The position numbers and the translations under genes are program-made. 64,000 nucleotides of DNA from Anaerolineales bacterium (GTDB lineage: Bacteria; Chloroflexota; Anaerolineae; Aggregatilineales; UBA2796): NCBI GenBank assembly GCA_015075625.1, contig JABTTZ010000001.1:372001-436000 (forward strand). The letters are read 5' to 3'. Below are positions 26,344 to 35,774 of the stretch, piece by piece. The notes beneath the pieces are model-generated. The model did not search any database, was not told the origin of the DNA, and saw only the letters and a list, made by a program, of their open reading frames with translations. Position 1 is the stretch's first letter. Each line of letters opens with the position of its first letter.

Positions 26344-28080
26344 ATGACAGCACAAAAGCGAGTCTTCGGCACGCCTGTTCCCACCCGCCCGCTGTTCAGC
26401 GTGGGCGATGCCGTCGTGCTGCTTGTACTTGGTGCGCTCATCTTTTTTGCGGCGCGGCTGGCGCTTAATGCCCCTGCCGTGATTCAAGGTCCTACGATCC
26501 GGCTGGAGACAGAGGCGCTCCCCTATTATGCGCTGCTCTCGGTGGGGCGCATGTTGGCAGCCTATGCCCTCTCCCTGTTGTTCAGCCTTGCCTATGGCTA
26601 CAGCGCCGCCCGCAGCAAGAGCGCCGAGCGCCTGCTGATGCCTGCGCTAGACATTTTGCAATCGATTCCCATCCTCTCCTTTTTGCCCGTCGTGCTGCTC
26701 ACGCTCATTTCCATCCTGCCCAGTGGGGTTGCCGTTGAACTGGCGGCGATCATCCTGATCTTCACTAGTCAGGCATGGAACATGACCTACAGCTTCTACC
26801 AATCGATGAAGACGCAGCCCCGCGAGCTGCGCGAGGCATCGAAGATTTTTCGGTTGAACGGTTGGCTGCGTTTCCGGCGCATCGACATGCCTTTTGCCGC
26901 CGTCGGGCTGATTTGGAACAGCGTCATGTCGTGGGCGGGGGGGTGGTTTTTCCTCATGGCGGCGGAAATTTTTCGCTTGGGAGACCGCGATTTTCGGCTG
27001 CCCGGCTTAGGGGCATACCTCCAAACCGCCGCCGATCAGGGGAACACACAAGCGCTTTGGCTAGGGATCGCCACCCTCATCGCTCTGATCGTCATGCTTG
27101 ATCAGCTTGTTTGGCGTCCCCTGCTGGCGTGGGCAGAGCGCTTTAAGATGTCCCAAGTGAGCAATGAGAATGCCCCGGAGTCGTGGTTTTTGACCATGCT
27201 GCGGCGCACCGCCCTTTTGGAGCGCCTGAATCGGCAAATCGTCCTCCCCGTTGTGGACAGGGTGAACAAGGCACTCACCCCCCGTGCGCCCGATTATGTT
27301 GCCAGCCTTGACCCCGCTGAGGACACGGTGCGCCGCTCCCTGCTTGGTTGGCTGCTGCTGATCATCCTCAGTGGGGCGGCTGGCTATGCGCTCGTCCAAG
27401 CGGCGGGGATGGTTGTCTCGCTGCCGCTCACCTCGTGGGGGGAGATTGCCCTCGGCGCGTTGGCAACCTCGCTGCGCGTTGCTTGTGCGGTGATCATCGC
27501 CCTCGCATGGACGATCCCTGTTGGCGTCCTCATTGGGACAAATCCGGCGGTGGCGCGGTTCTTGCAGCCCATTGTTCAAATTCTTGCCTCGATTCCGGCG
27601 ACGGCGCTTTTTCCGGCGCTGCTGCTTGGCTTGCTCAATGTCCCCGGCGGGGCGAACATCGCCGCCGTACTGCTCATGCTCTTGGGAACGCAGTGGTATT
27701 TGTTGTTCAACATCATCGCCGGCGCCTCGGCAATTCCCCAAGACCTGCACGATACCAGCGATTTTATGCGGCTGCACGGCTGGAAGCGCTGGCGCACATT
27801 GATCTTGCCGGGCTTGTTTCCCTACATCATCACTGGGCTGATCACCAGCAGCGGCGGGGCATGGAACGCCAGCATCGTCTCTGAATATACGGAGTTTGCT
27901 GGAAAAACGACTACGGTCACCGGCTTAGGGGCGCTGATTACGCAGTCTACCGCCTCCGAAAACCACGCCCTATTGTTAGCCTCCACCCTGACCATGGTGC
28001 TGATCGTCGTCTTTATCAATCGCTTTGTCTGGCGGCGGCTTTACCGCCTTGCTGAAGATCGTTTCCGCCTAGAGCAGTAA
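26344..28080 (+). CDS. Fused double permease of a NitT/TauT-like ABC transporter
   Basis: The 578-residue protein joins two binding-protein-dependent permease domains (about 20-265 and 325-575), six spans each, in one chain. Each half carries an EAA-type coupling loop (ELREASKIFRLNGWLRFRRIDMP truncated to its core here, and DTSDFMRLHGWKRWRTLILP). Normally such permeases are separate homodimer subunits. The ATPase follows after 15 bases. No substrate-binding lipoprotein is next to it, which is unusual for an importer of this family. The substrate is unknown; relatives handle nitrate, taurine or other small anions. Confidence 0.85.
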   Translation: MTAQKRVFGTPVPTRPLFSVGDAVVLLVLGALIFFAARLALNAPAVIQGPTIRLETEALPYYALLSVGRMLAAYALSLLFSLAYGYSAARSKSAERLLMPALDILQSIPILSFLPVVLLTLISILPSGVAVELAAIILIFTSQAWNMTYSFYQSMKTQPRELREASKIFRLNGWLRFRRIDMPFAAVGLIWNSVMSWAGGWFFLMAAEIFRLGDRDFRLPGLGAYLQTAADQGNTQALWLGIATLIALIVMLDQLVWRPLLAWAERFKMSQVSNENAPESWFLTMLRRTALLERLNRQIVLPVVDRVNKALTPRAPDYVASLDPAEDTVRRSLLGWLLLIILSGAAGYALVQAAGMVVSLPLTSWGEIALGALATSLRVACAVIIALAWTIPVGVLIGTNPAVARFLQPIVQILASIPATALFPALLLGLLNVPGGANIAAVLLMLLGTQWYLLFNIIAGASAIPQDLHDTSDFMRLHGWKRWRTLILPGLFPYIITGLITSSGGAWNASIVSEYTEFAGKTTTVTGLGALITQSTASENHALLLASTLTMVLIVVFINRFVWRRLYRLAEDRFRLEQ

Positions 28081-28095
28081 GAAACGGGGTGATTC

Positions 28096-29442
28096 GTGGG
28101 AATCCTGAACAAAGACCTAAAACCAACCAGCGCCCCCCCCAAAGAAACCCGTGAGGTTCTGCTTCGGGTGGAAGGCGTCTCCCGCGTGTATGGAAAAGGC
28201 GAGCGGAGTTTTACCGCCGTTGAGAACATCAATCTGACCCTTCACGCGGGCGAATTTGTCGCCCTCTTGGGTCCCTCTGGCTGCGGCAAAAGCACCCTGC
28301 TTCGCATGATCACTGGGTTGATTGCCCCCACGAAAGGGACGGTCAAATACCGCGATAAGGTCGTTCGCGGGGTGAATCCTTTTGCGACGATGGTCTTTCA
28401 ATCCTTTGCCCTCTACCCCTGGCTAACCGTGCGCGATAATGTGGCGCTGGCGCTAGAGGCGCGGGGTGTCCCCCGTGAGGCGCGGGAGGAAGCCGCCATT
28501 GGCTTGATCGACCTTGTCGGCTTGGATGGCTTTGAGCGTGCCTACCCCCGCGAACTCTCCGGCGGAATGCGCCAAAAGGTGGGGATGGCGCGGGCATTGG
28601 CGGTAGAGCCGGAACTGCTTTGCTTGGACGAACCCTTTAGCGCGTTGGATGTCCTCAGCGCGGAAACGCTGCGCGGGGAGGTGATGGAACTGTGGATGGG
28701 CGGCAAACTGCCGACGAAAGCGATCCTCATGGTCAGCCACAACATTGAGGAAGCGATCACGATGGCGGATCGGGTTGTCGTCATGGGCAAAGAACCTGGG
28801 CATATCGCCGCTGAATTCCCCATTCCGATGGCGCATCCGCGCTCCCGCAAAGACCCTAACTTTGAAGCGCTGATCGACAAAATCTACGGGGCGATTGCCG
28901 GACGCCCCACCCAAGCCCTGGATGTTGGCGGGAAAGCGGCAAATGTCCCCACGCGGATGCTCCCGCAAGCCTCTGTGGAAGAAATGGCGGGGTTGTTGGA
29001 GTTCATGAATAACACCTCGCCACGCACAGATATTTACAAGTTGGACGATGAACTGGGCATTGCCATGGACGATCTGGTGGAAATTCTCGATATGACGGAG
29101 ATGCTCGGTTTTGTGAAAGTCACCCCGGGCGATGTGGAACTCACCGCGCTAGGGCAAATCTTTGCCGAGGCGTCGATCCTCACCCGCAAAGAGATTTTCG
29201 CCAACCGCGCCCGCCGCCTGCCGATGATCCAATGGATTATGGAGATGCTGCGGGCAACCTCCGAGGGGATGCTGCCCTGGAAGGTCTTTTACACAGCGCT
29301 GAAGCCAGACCTCCCCGACGATATGGCGACGCGGCAGTTGGACACGGCGATTGATTGGGGGCGCTATGCCGAACTGATCGACTACGATGACCGCGACGAG
29401 ACGATCAAGCTGGAAGAACAACGCCTTACGGCTGGCGGATGA
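28096..29442 (+). CDS. ABC transporter ATPase with C-terminal AAA-associated domain
   Basis: A 448-residue protein. Residues about 15-260 form a NitT/TauT-type ATPase (Walker A GPSGCGKS, signature LSGGMRQK, Walker B LLCLDEP, switch histidine in MVSHN). The remaining 180 residues resemble the AAA-associated C-terminal domain found on a subset of these ATPases: helical, with a winged-helix look (DDLVEILDMTEMLGFV). That extra domain may sense a ligand or regulate transport. It starts with GTG behind GGGGTG and forms a two-gene unit with the fused permease. Confidence 0.88.
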   Translation: MGILNKDLKPTSAPPKETREVLLRVEGVSRVYGKGERSFTAVENINLTLHAGEFVALLGPSGCGKSTLLRMITGLIAPTKGTVKYRDKVVRGVNPFATMVFQSFALYPWLTVRDNVALALEARGVPREAREEAAIGLIDLVGLDGFERAYPRELSGGMRQKVGMARALAVEPELLCLDEPFSALDVLSAETLRGEVMELWMGGKLPTKAILMVSHNIEEAITMADRVVVMGKEPGHIAAEFPIPMAHPRSRKDPNFEALIDKIYGAIAGRPTQALDVGGKAANVPTRMLPQASVEEMAGLLEFMNNTSPRTDIYKLDDELGIAMDDLVEILDMTEMLGFVKVTPGDVELTALGQIFAEASILTRKEIFANRARRLPMIQWIMEMLRATSEGMLPWKVFYTALKPDLPDDMATRQLDTAIDWGRYAELIDYDDRDETIKLEEQRLTAGG

Positions 29443-29467
29443 GGGGGCATCCATGCCATTCCCCCCA

Positions 29468-30385
29468 CTACGATCCTAACGCCGCCAATTCTGAGGCGGC
29501 ATCGGTGTTGCCCATCTCGGCGGCACGCTGCAAGTCAGCCCGTGCCGCCTCACTGTTTCCCGCCATTTTGTAAGCCAGCCCCCGCGCCAGATAGAACTCA
29601 CTCCGTTCGCCATTCAGGATGATTGCCTGTGTAAAATCCGCTGTCGCGCTGATCGGGTCGCCCTTTGCGGCGAATGCCAACCCCCGCGCATAGAAGTGTT
29701 CGGGGTCTGTCCCACTGAGCGCGATGGCGTTTGTTTGGTCGGCAAGCGCCTGATCAACGTTCCCGCTGAAGGCATAGGCGTTGCCCCGCCAATGGTAGTA
29801 ATTGGCATTCGTGGAATCGAGGGCAATAGCACGGTTGAAATCGGCAATGGCGGGGTCTTGCTGCTGCTGGAAGGCATAGGCAGCCCCCCGCCAGAAAAAA
29901 TACTCGGCGTTCGTTGCGTTTAGGCGGATCGCCACATCGTAATCGGCAATTGCCTCAACGGGGCGTCCGGTGTAAGAATACGTCCGCCCGCGCCAGAAAA
30001 TGAATTCCGAGTTTGTCGGATTCAAGCCCACCGCACCAGTGAAATCGGCAAGGGCAAATTCGTAGTTACCGCTGACGAAATAGACGATCCCCCGCTGGTG
30101 AAGGTACTCCGCTTGGCTGCTGTCTAGCTCGATAGCGGCGTTGAAATCGGCAAGGGCGGCGGGAAGATCGCCCTGTTCATAGGCAGCTTTGCCCCGTGCG
30201 AAAAATTCGGCGGCGTTCTGAGGTTCGGGGAAGGGCGTTGGGGCTTGGGACGTTTCACCGCCGGATTCTGCGAGGGTAGGGATTGCCGTCTGTTCGGGCG
30301 CATTTTCGCCCCGACAAGCAGAGGCAAGCAAGGCAACGCAGAGGCACACGCTGATAAACCGAATCCGTGAAGCGGCAAGGGGCAT
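29468..30385 (-). CDS. TPR-repeat lipoprotein
   Basis: About 305 residues: a signal peptide with lipobox LLASAC, a short disordered linker, and then six or seven consecutive tetratricopeptide repeats, each with the pattern A-x-A-D-[FY]-x-x-A-I-x-L-x-x-x-x-x-x-[YF]. The repeats are strongly regular, and their period of 34 residues is clear. Such proteins act as scaffolds on the outer face of the cell membrane. The start 30385 is preferred to 30421 because GGGAG precedes it and the signal peptide begins there. It is convergent with the ABC transporter genes. Confidence 0.85.
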   Translation of the reverse strand: MPLAASRIRFISVCLCVALLASACRGENAPEQTAIPTLAESGGETSQAPTPFPEPQNAAEFFARGKAAYEQGDLPAALADFNAAIELDSSQAEYLHQRGIVYFVSGNYEFALADFTGAVGLNPTNSEFIFWRGRTYSYTGRPVEAIADYDVAIRLNATNAEYFFWRGAAYAFQQQQDPAIADFNRAIALDSTNANYYHWRGNAYAFSGNVDQALADQTNAIALSGTDPEHFYARGLAFAAKGDPISATADFTQAIILNGERSEFYLARGLAYKMAGNSEAARADLQRAAEMGNTDAASELAALGS

Positions 30386-30615
30386 TGTCAAGGTTTCTCC
30401 CACATAAATGTAGCACACCATCCCACGCCAGAGATTGTATCGTAGGTCTGTCGTAGAATATACGGCTAAGTACGACCATACCGAAACGACAGGGTCAGGG
30501 CGTCTTTCAAACCACGAAGGGCGCTAAGCATCCCTTTGTTTGCGCCACACCTCACCCTGCGGCATAATAGCCTGACTCATGAACCGTGTAGTGATCACCA
30601 CAAGGGACGCGCCTG

Positions 30616-31149
30616 ATGATATCTTCGCCCCGCAGCCCACTCCGCCATGAACTGTTGACGTGGGCAGATGTGGATAAATTAGTCGATGTGCTGACGCCTC
30701 AACTGCGAAGTGTTGGCTATTTTGATGCCCTGTTGATCATTACGCGGGGCGGGATCATCCCCGGCGGGCTGATCAGCGAGGCACTGGACATTAACTACAC
30801 GCTGATTGCCGCCGTCGATTTCCCGCTTGATCTTCAGCCAAAGGCACAGCTTGCCGCCATGCCAACCTTCCTCCAATTTCCCGCCGACGATCTGCTTGCC
30901 AACCGCCGCATTTTGATCATTGATGATGTGTGGGGCAGCGGGCGGACGAGTACTTCGGTGAAGAACCGCTGTTTGGCGGCGGGGGCAATGCCTTCGACAT
31001 GCGTCTTTCATTACAACCCCTATCGTTCCCTGTTCACCCGCGCCGAACCGGATTTTTACGCGGCGATCACCGATGCCCACATCATCTACCCCTGGGAGGT
31101 AGAGCGCGGCACAAAGGGCGTCCCCGATGGCGTACCAGAGCCAAGCTAA
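30616..31149 (+). CDS. Purine-type phosphoribosyltransferase
   Basis: A 177-residue type I phosphoribosyltransferase. The PRPP-binding loop is ILIIDDVWGSGRTS (about residues 98-111), and the PPi loop lies in ITRGGIIPGG near residue 38. The size and motif resemble xanthine/guanine-type salvage enzymes and the PyrR/Gpt cluster. Base specificity cannot be read directly. AAGGGA precedes the ATG. The radical SAM gene begins 12 bases after its stop, and the exporter follows, suggesting one transcript. Confidence 0.82.
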   Translation: MISSPRSPLRHELLTWADVDKLVDVLTPQLRSVGYFDALLIITRGGIIPGGLISEALDINYTLIAAVDFPLDLQPKAQLAAMPTFLQFPADDLLANRRILIIDDVWGSGRTSTSVKNRCLAAGAMPSTCVFHYNPYRSLFTRAEPDFYAAITDAHIIYPWEVERGTKGVPDGVPEPS

Positions 31150-31161
31150 GCCCTGCCGCTG

Positions 31162-32190
31162 ATGCCCGATCTTCGTCCGCTGCTCAACCTCACCTCAGAT
31201 CATCTGCGGGCGCTCCCTTTGCTTGTCCTCTCCATCACCGATGGCTGCAATTCGCGCTGTCTGACCTGTGATATTTGGAAAAATCCCCGCCGCAACATGC
31301 CGCTCCCCTTTGTGGCTCGCCTTGTTGGGGAATTTGCCGCGCTTGGCGGGCGGGCGGTGGCGCTCACGGGTGGGGAGGCAATGCAGCATCCTCAGTGGGC
31401 GGAGATCGCCGCGCTCTTTCGCCGCGCCGGGGTGAAGGTAGGGCTGATCACGAACGGGCTGTTCCTCAAAAAAGATGCCAACGCCGTGATTGCCCATGTG
31501 GACAGTCTAACCGTCAGCCTTGATGGGGCAGCGCCGGAAACCTATGCGGCGATTCGCGGCGTGGATGCCTTCGCCCTCGTCTTGGAGGGGATGGCGATGG
31601 TGGCAGCGGGCGGCGTCTCCATAACGACGCGGACAACCGTTCAGCGGGCGAACTTCACCGAGATTCCGGCGATCATTGATGCAGCGCTAGGGGCGGGGGC
31701 AGCGCGGGCGAGCTTCCTCCCCGTTGATGTACTGAACACAGAAGCCTTCGGGGTGCGTACCTTCCCCGCCGATCCGATCCACTCGCCCGCCCTGCAAGCC
31801 GACGATCTGCCTGTTTTCGCCGCGCTCTTGGATGCCCTTGAAGGGACGCACGCCGCTGAATTCGCCGCCGGACAGATTGCCGAATCACCCGCCAAACTGC
31901 GCCGCCTGTGGGATTATTTCGCCGCCCCGTTCGGCTTGGCGTCCTTTGCCCCGCCGCGCTGCAATGCCCCCCATCTCAGCCTCGTTGTGGAGGTCGATGG
32001 GCGCATTCGCCCCTGTTATTTCCTCCCTACTGGAGGCGATCTACGTCAAACACCCCTCAGCGCGGCGTTGAACAACCCCGCTCTCGTTGCCCTGCGCAGC
32101 GCCTACCGGAGAGGGCAACGCCCCGAATGTACGCGCTGCGTCTGCCCGCTCCATCGCGGGGCGCGGGCGCTGATCACAGGCGCGATCTAG
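31162..32190 (+). CDS. Radical SAM protein with SPASM-like C-terminal cysteines
   Basis: The 342-residue enzyme carries the radical SAM cluster Cys29, Cys33 and Cys36 (TDGCNSRCLTC) followed by the MoaA-like barrel (GGEAMQHP near residue 72, ITNGLF near 95). Near the C-terminus are Cys-containing segments PPRCNAP, IRPCYF and PECTRCVCPLH, matching a SPASM/twitch auxiliary cluster region. Members of this group modify peptides, heme-like or quinohemo targets, or act in cofactor synthesis. It lies between a phosphoribosyltransferase and an ABC exporter, with almost no gaps. I see no precursor peptide gene nearby. Confidence 0.85.
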   Translation: MPDLRPLLNLTSDHLRALPLLVLSITDGCNSRCLTCDIWKNPRRNMPLPFVARLVGEFAALGGRAVALTGGEAMQHPQWAEIAALFRRAGVKVGLITNGLFLKKDANAVIAHVDSLTVSLDGAAPETYAAIRGVDAFALVLEGMAMVAAGGVSITTRTTVQRANFTEIPAIIDAALGAGAARASFLPVDVLNTEAFGVRTFPADPIHSPALQADDLPVFAALLDALEGTHAAEFAAGQIAESPAKLRRLWDYFAAPFGLASFAPPRCNAPHLSLVVEVDGRIRPCYFLPTGGDLRQTPLSAALNNPALVALRSAYRRGQRPECTRCVCPLHRGARALITGAI

Positions 32191-32193
32191 GGC

Positions 32194-33956
32194 GTGACGG
32201 CAGCAGCATCGTTCATGGGCTTGAACAAACGATTTCTGAAATTCTTCTCCTACTACAAGCCATATCTCGGTTTGTTTTTTGCCGATATGATCTGCGCCTT
32301 TCTGGTGGCGGGGATTACCCTTGCCCTGCCGCTTCTTGCCCGCCACCTTACGCAGCACGTCTTGGGCGAACCAACCGCAGATCGGCTCTCGCAGGTCTAC
32401 CTGAGCGGCGCGGTGATGCTGGCGTTGGTCGGCGTTCAGACGCTTTGCAACATGGTGGTCGATTATCAAGGTCATTTGATGGGCGCGTTGATGGAAAGCG
32501 ACCTTCGTGCCGAGCTATTCGCCCATTATCAAGGGCTTTCCTTCCGTTTTACGATGACCATAAAACCGGTCAGTTGATGGCGCGAATTACCCATGATTCC
32601 TTTGCCATTTCCGAACTCTTTCACCACGGACCGGAAGATGTGATCATTGCGCTGCTCAAGTTCAGCGGGGCGTTGATCATCTTACTGAGCATCCATGTGA
32701 CGTTGACCCTGATCGTCTTTCTCTTTTTGCCGATCATGGCTGCCTATGCCTATTACTTTTACCAGCGGATGGCGAGCGCCCTCGCCAAAAGTTGGGAGCG
32801 CATCGCGGATATTAACGCCCAAATGGAGGACTCTCTTGCAGGGATTCGGGTGGTCGCCTCCTTTGCCAATGAGGATGTTGAAAGGGAAAAGTTCGCCTAC
32901 GAAAACAAGCGCTTTGTAGCAAGCCGAGGCGAGGGCTACCGCAGTGAGGCGTATTTTTCCGCCGGGCTGATCGGCTTTACCCAACTGATCACCATTGCTG
33001 TGATTGTCTTTGGGGCGGTGGGGATGGTGAATACCTCCCTAAGCGCCGCCGATTTGGTGACGTTTTTACTGTGTGTGGCGATTCTCATCGATCCGATTCA
33101 ACGCGGGATCAACATCGTCCGCTTGATCCAAGAAGGGATGACCGGGTTCAATCGCATCATGGCGATTCTGGCGCTTGCGCCGGAGATCACCGATGCGCCC
33201 CATGCCGTTGACCTGAAGGACGTTCAGGGGAACATCGCCTTCCAAAACGTCAGCTTCAAATACAACGATGATCACGAATACGTCCTGAAAAACCTCTCGC
33301 TGAGCATCCCTGCCGGGGCGTATATTGCGCTGGTCGGAACATCGGGCGTCGGGAAAACAACCCTCTGTTCGCTCATCCCCCGTTTTTACGAGGTTGCCGA
33401 AGGGGCGATCCTGCTGGATGACCAGCCGATTAGGGATGTGCGCCTACGCTCTTTGCGGCAACACATTGGCGTTGTTCAGCAAGACACCTACTTGTTCGCT
33501 GGAACGGTTGCCGAGAACATTCACTATGGAAAGCGCGACGCGGCAAGGGCGGCGATCCTTGAGGCGGCGAAACAGGCAAACGCTCACGAGTTCATCATGC
33601 GCCTGCCGAATGGTTATGAGACCGAGATCGGACAGCGCGGCGTCAAGCTGTCCGGTGGGCAGAAACAGCGCCTCAGCATTGCCCGTGTCTTTTTGAAAGA
33701 CCCGCCGATCATCATCTTTGATGAGGCAACGAGCGCCTTAGACAACGAAAGTGAACGGGCGATTCAAGTCTCATTAGAGCGGCTGCGCCACAACCGCACG
33801 CTGTTGGTCATCGCCCACCGCTTGTCCACGATCCGCAATGCCCATCGAATTATCGTTTTGACAGAGCAAGGCATTGCCGAAGAAGGCACACATGACGAAC
33901 TGCTTGGACGGCAGGGTATCTATGCCTCGCTTTACAGCGTGCAGTCCTCGGTGTAA
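32194..33956 (+). pseudogene. ABC exporter (MsbA/LmrA-like half-transporter) with a one-base frameshift
   Basis: Two frames together make one full half-transporter. The first (GTG 32194, or ATG 32215, to 32577) covers the first membrane spans and ends in SFRFTMTIKPVS. The second continues from about 32555 with FYDDHKTGQLMARITHD, further spans, and the nucleotide-binding domain (Walker A GTSGVGKT, signature LSGGQKQR, Walker B IIFDEATSALD, switch HRLS) to 33956. One T is missing in the TTTT run at about 32557-32560; adding it restores SFRFYDDH. This is either a real inactivation, a sequencing error or slippery translation. It starts four bases after the radical SAM gene. Confidence 0.85.
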
Positions 33957-34025
33957 TCGGGGTGGAAATCACGCCCCTAGTTCGCTCTACACAGCGGTAA
34001 TGGGCAGTGCTATACTTGCTAGAAT

Positions 34026-34098
34026 GGTCTCGTAGTTCAGAGGATAGAACATCAGTTTCCTAAACTGAGTGTCGTGGGTTCGAGTCCCGCCGAGACCA
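34026..34098 (+). tRNA. tRNA-Arg (anticodon CCT)
   Basis: A 73-base cloverleaf: the 7-bp acceptor GGTCTCG / CGAGACC is perfect, the D stem is GTTC/GAAC, the anticodon stem TCAGT/ACTGA holds loop TTCCTAA with anticodon CCT, and the T arm GTGGG-TTCGAGT-CCCGC closes exactly. The discriminator is A. CCA is not encoded. It reads the rare codon AGG. It lies between the ABC exporter and the LysM peptidase. Confidence 0.97.
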
Positions 34099-34125
34099 CA
34101 CAGACATATCACCCCCACAGCCCAT

Positions 34126-35556
34126 CTACGGAAAGGTGACCTTTGTCCACTGCAAGGGGTCAACCTGCACACCATTCACAAATAATTCCCAATGCAAATG
34201 CGGTCCCGTCACGCGCCCCGTCTGCCCCACCGTCCCGATGATTTGCCCAGCTTGAACAAAGTCCCCCACCTTCACGGTAATGGTGTCCTGATGCCAGTAG
34301 CCGGTGAACACGCCGTTCCCGTGATCGATGATCGTCGCATTGCCGCGCACGGTGAGCGCATCGGCAAGGACAACCCTTCCGGGCGCGGCGGCGTAAATGG
34401 CGGCGCCGGGCATGGCGGCGAAATCTGTGCCAGCATGGACGCGCTCCAACGCCCCACCGTTGTAGGAACGGCGTGTCCCGAACTGGGAAGTCACGGGCGC
34501 TGAGCAAGGCAGCCCCATCAGCCCGCCAAAATAGCGTTCTGCGGTCATCACACTGACGATCTGGGCAACCCGTTCCGCCTCTGGTTCGGTGATCGCCGGG
34601 TTCAATAAATCCTGCTGCGTCGGGGGGAGGGTGATGCTCTCGTTGGGATAGCCCCCGTCATAGAGATAGGCGCTCTGCTCAATCACCCCTTGCACACCGG
34701 AATCATCCGTCGCCAAAAAACGGAGAGGGTACATCCCGGGCGGCGTGAGGGAATCGACGCCGACCAACGCAATATGTGCCGTCCGGCTGGCATCGCTGAG
34801 GATAAGAAGGGTGCGGTTCAGAAATGTCCCTGTCAGACGGGCGGGTGTGGCGGTACTCAGGTGAAAAACGACAGTGCGCCCTTGCTCAATCCGCGCCGGC
34901 GTGATCGTTGCGCGGACGAATGGGGCAGGGACATCGGAGAGGGTGTTTCCCGCCTCACCCAGATCGGGAATCACCAAACGCTGCCCGACGTAAAGCGGGG
35001 CGGGGCGGCGGAGCGCGTTTGCCCGCAAAATAACCTCCACTGGAAGGCTGTAGCGGAGGGCGATTCGCCAGATCGTTTCGTCGGGGGCGACAGTGTGCAG
35101 CCAGCCACGCTGGACGCCCTTATCGCCGCTGTTCGCGCCTTCCAAGACGTTGATCCGCTGCCCAATGAACAGCAAGTGTGTGTTTGTGATTTTGTTTTGT
35201 TGGGCGATCTGCTGTGGCGTTACCCCGAAGCGTGCCACAAGGGTCAGGAAGCTATCCCCCACCCCAACGGTGAATTCCGTCGGTATTCCGGGCGACCCCG
35301 GCGCCGCATTGGGAATCAACAAGCGCTGCCCAACGCTGATTGCCGAAGGGTCGCGTAGTCCATTTACACGGACAATCGTCTCAACGGTGATCCCGTAGCG
35401 AATGGCAATGCGGGTGAGTGTTTCGCCCTTTTGGACGATATGAATCGTGCTGCCGGACGGTGCGCCCGTTCCACCATCTTGGGCGGCGGCAGGGGAACCC
35501 CCGATCACGATTAGGCTGACAAGCACGAGGAGAGAAAGAAATCGTTTAAGCGGCAT
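34126..35556 (-). CDS. LysM and M23-peptidase cell-wall protein
   Basis: About 476 residues: a signal peptide (to about 26), three LysM modules (IVQKGETLTRIAIRYGITVE and similar at about 38-82, 94-139 and 153-197), a less conserved middle region, and a C-terminal M23 (LytM-type) zinc peptidase. The peptidase keeps HAGTDFAA and the later HLHWE motif, so it should be active. It would bind and cut peptidoglycan outside the membrane. ATG 35556 starts the signal peptide; the longer frame from 35592 lacks support. Its end overlaps nothing; tRNA-Arg lies 28 bases beyond. Confidence 0.9.
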   Translation of the reverse strand: MPLKRFLSLLVLVSLIVIGGSPAAAQDGGTGAPSGSTIHIVQKGETLTRIAIRYGITVETIVRVNGLRDPSAISVGQRLLIPNAAPGSPGIPTEFTVGVGDSFLTLVARFGVTPQQIAQQNKITNTHLLFIGQRINVLEGANSGDKGVQRGWLHTVAPDETIWRIALRYSLPVEVILRANALRRPAPLYVGQRLVIPDLGEAGNTLSDVPAPFVRATITPARIEQGRTVVFHLSTATPARLTGTFLNRTLLILSDASRTAHIALVGVDSLTPPGMYPLRFLATDDSGVQGVIEQSAYLYDGGYPNESITLPPTQQDLLNPAITEPEAERVAQIVSVMTAERYFGGLMGLPCSAPVTSQFGTRRSYNGGALERVHAGTDFAAMPGAAIYAAAPGRVVLADALTVRGNATIIDHGNGVFTGYWHQDTITVKVGDFVQAGQIIGTVGQTGRVTGPHLHWELFVNGVQVDPLQWTKVTFP

Positions 35557-35619
35557 GCGCGGTATTTTACCGCTGAGCAAGCGCCCCCGCACCCCCTAGT
35601 CGTCCGCCAGAAAGATTTC

Positions 35620-35760
35620 TAAAAGAACCCCTATCCCCCGGTTACTGCGCAGTAGTCGCCTTTCCCCGTACACAGGGAAAGGGGAGAAATTCTACGGGCG
35701 AGGGGGTGAGGGGGAAGCCCTCTCAAAGACACGATTCCCCCTTCTCCCACAGGGAGAGCG
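35620..35760. repeat. Intergenic repeat copy 1 (CCCCTATCCCCC...GGGAAAGGGG type)
   Basis: This non-coding stretch is built from short inverted G/C-runs: AACCCCTATCCCCC, CCTTTCCCC paired with GGGAAAGGGG, then GAGGGGGTGAGGGGG and ATTCCCCCTTCTCCC. Nearly the same order recurs at 44968-45084, and pieces recur at 49470-49530 and 50661-50710. It probably folds into hairpins. Confidence 0.75.
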
Positions 35761-35774
35761 GGGACACGCCGAAG

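Noticed and set aside
27061-27777. A 238-residue minus-strand frame in the fused permease gene
   Set aside because: It is a His/Arg/Gln-rich shadow of membrane-span codons.
31908-32554. The 215-residue upstream extension of the ABC exporter frame
   Set aside because: It overlaps the radical SAM and first exporter frames, is Arg/Pro-rich, and ends where the true exporter homology begins after the frameshift.
33987-34175. A minus-strand frame with GGTRTHDTQFRKLMFYPLNYE
   Set aside because: It is the antisense of tRNA-Arg, a well-known false protein that many annotation sets contain.
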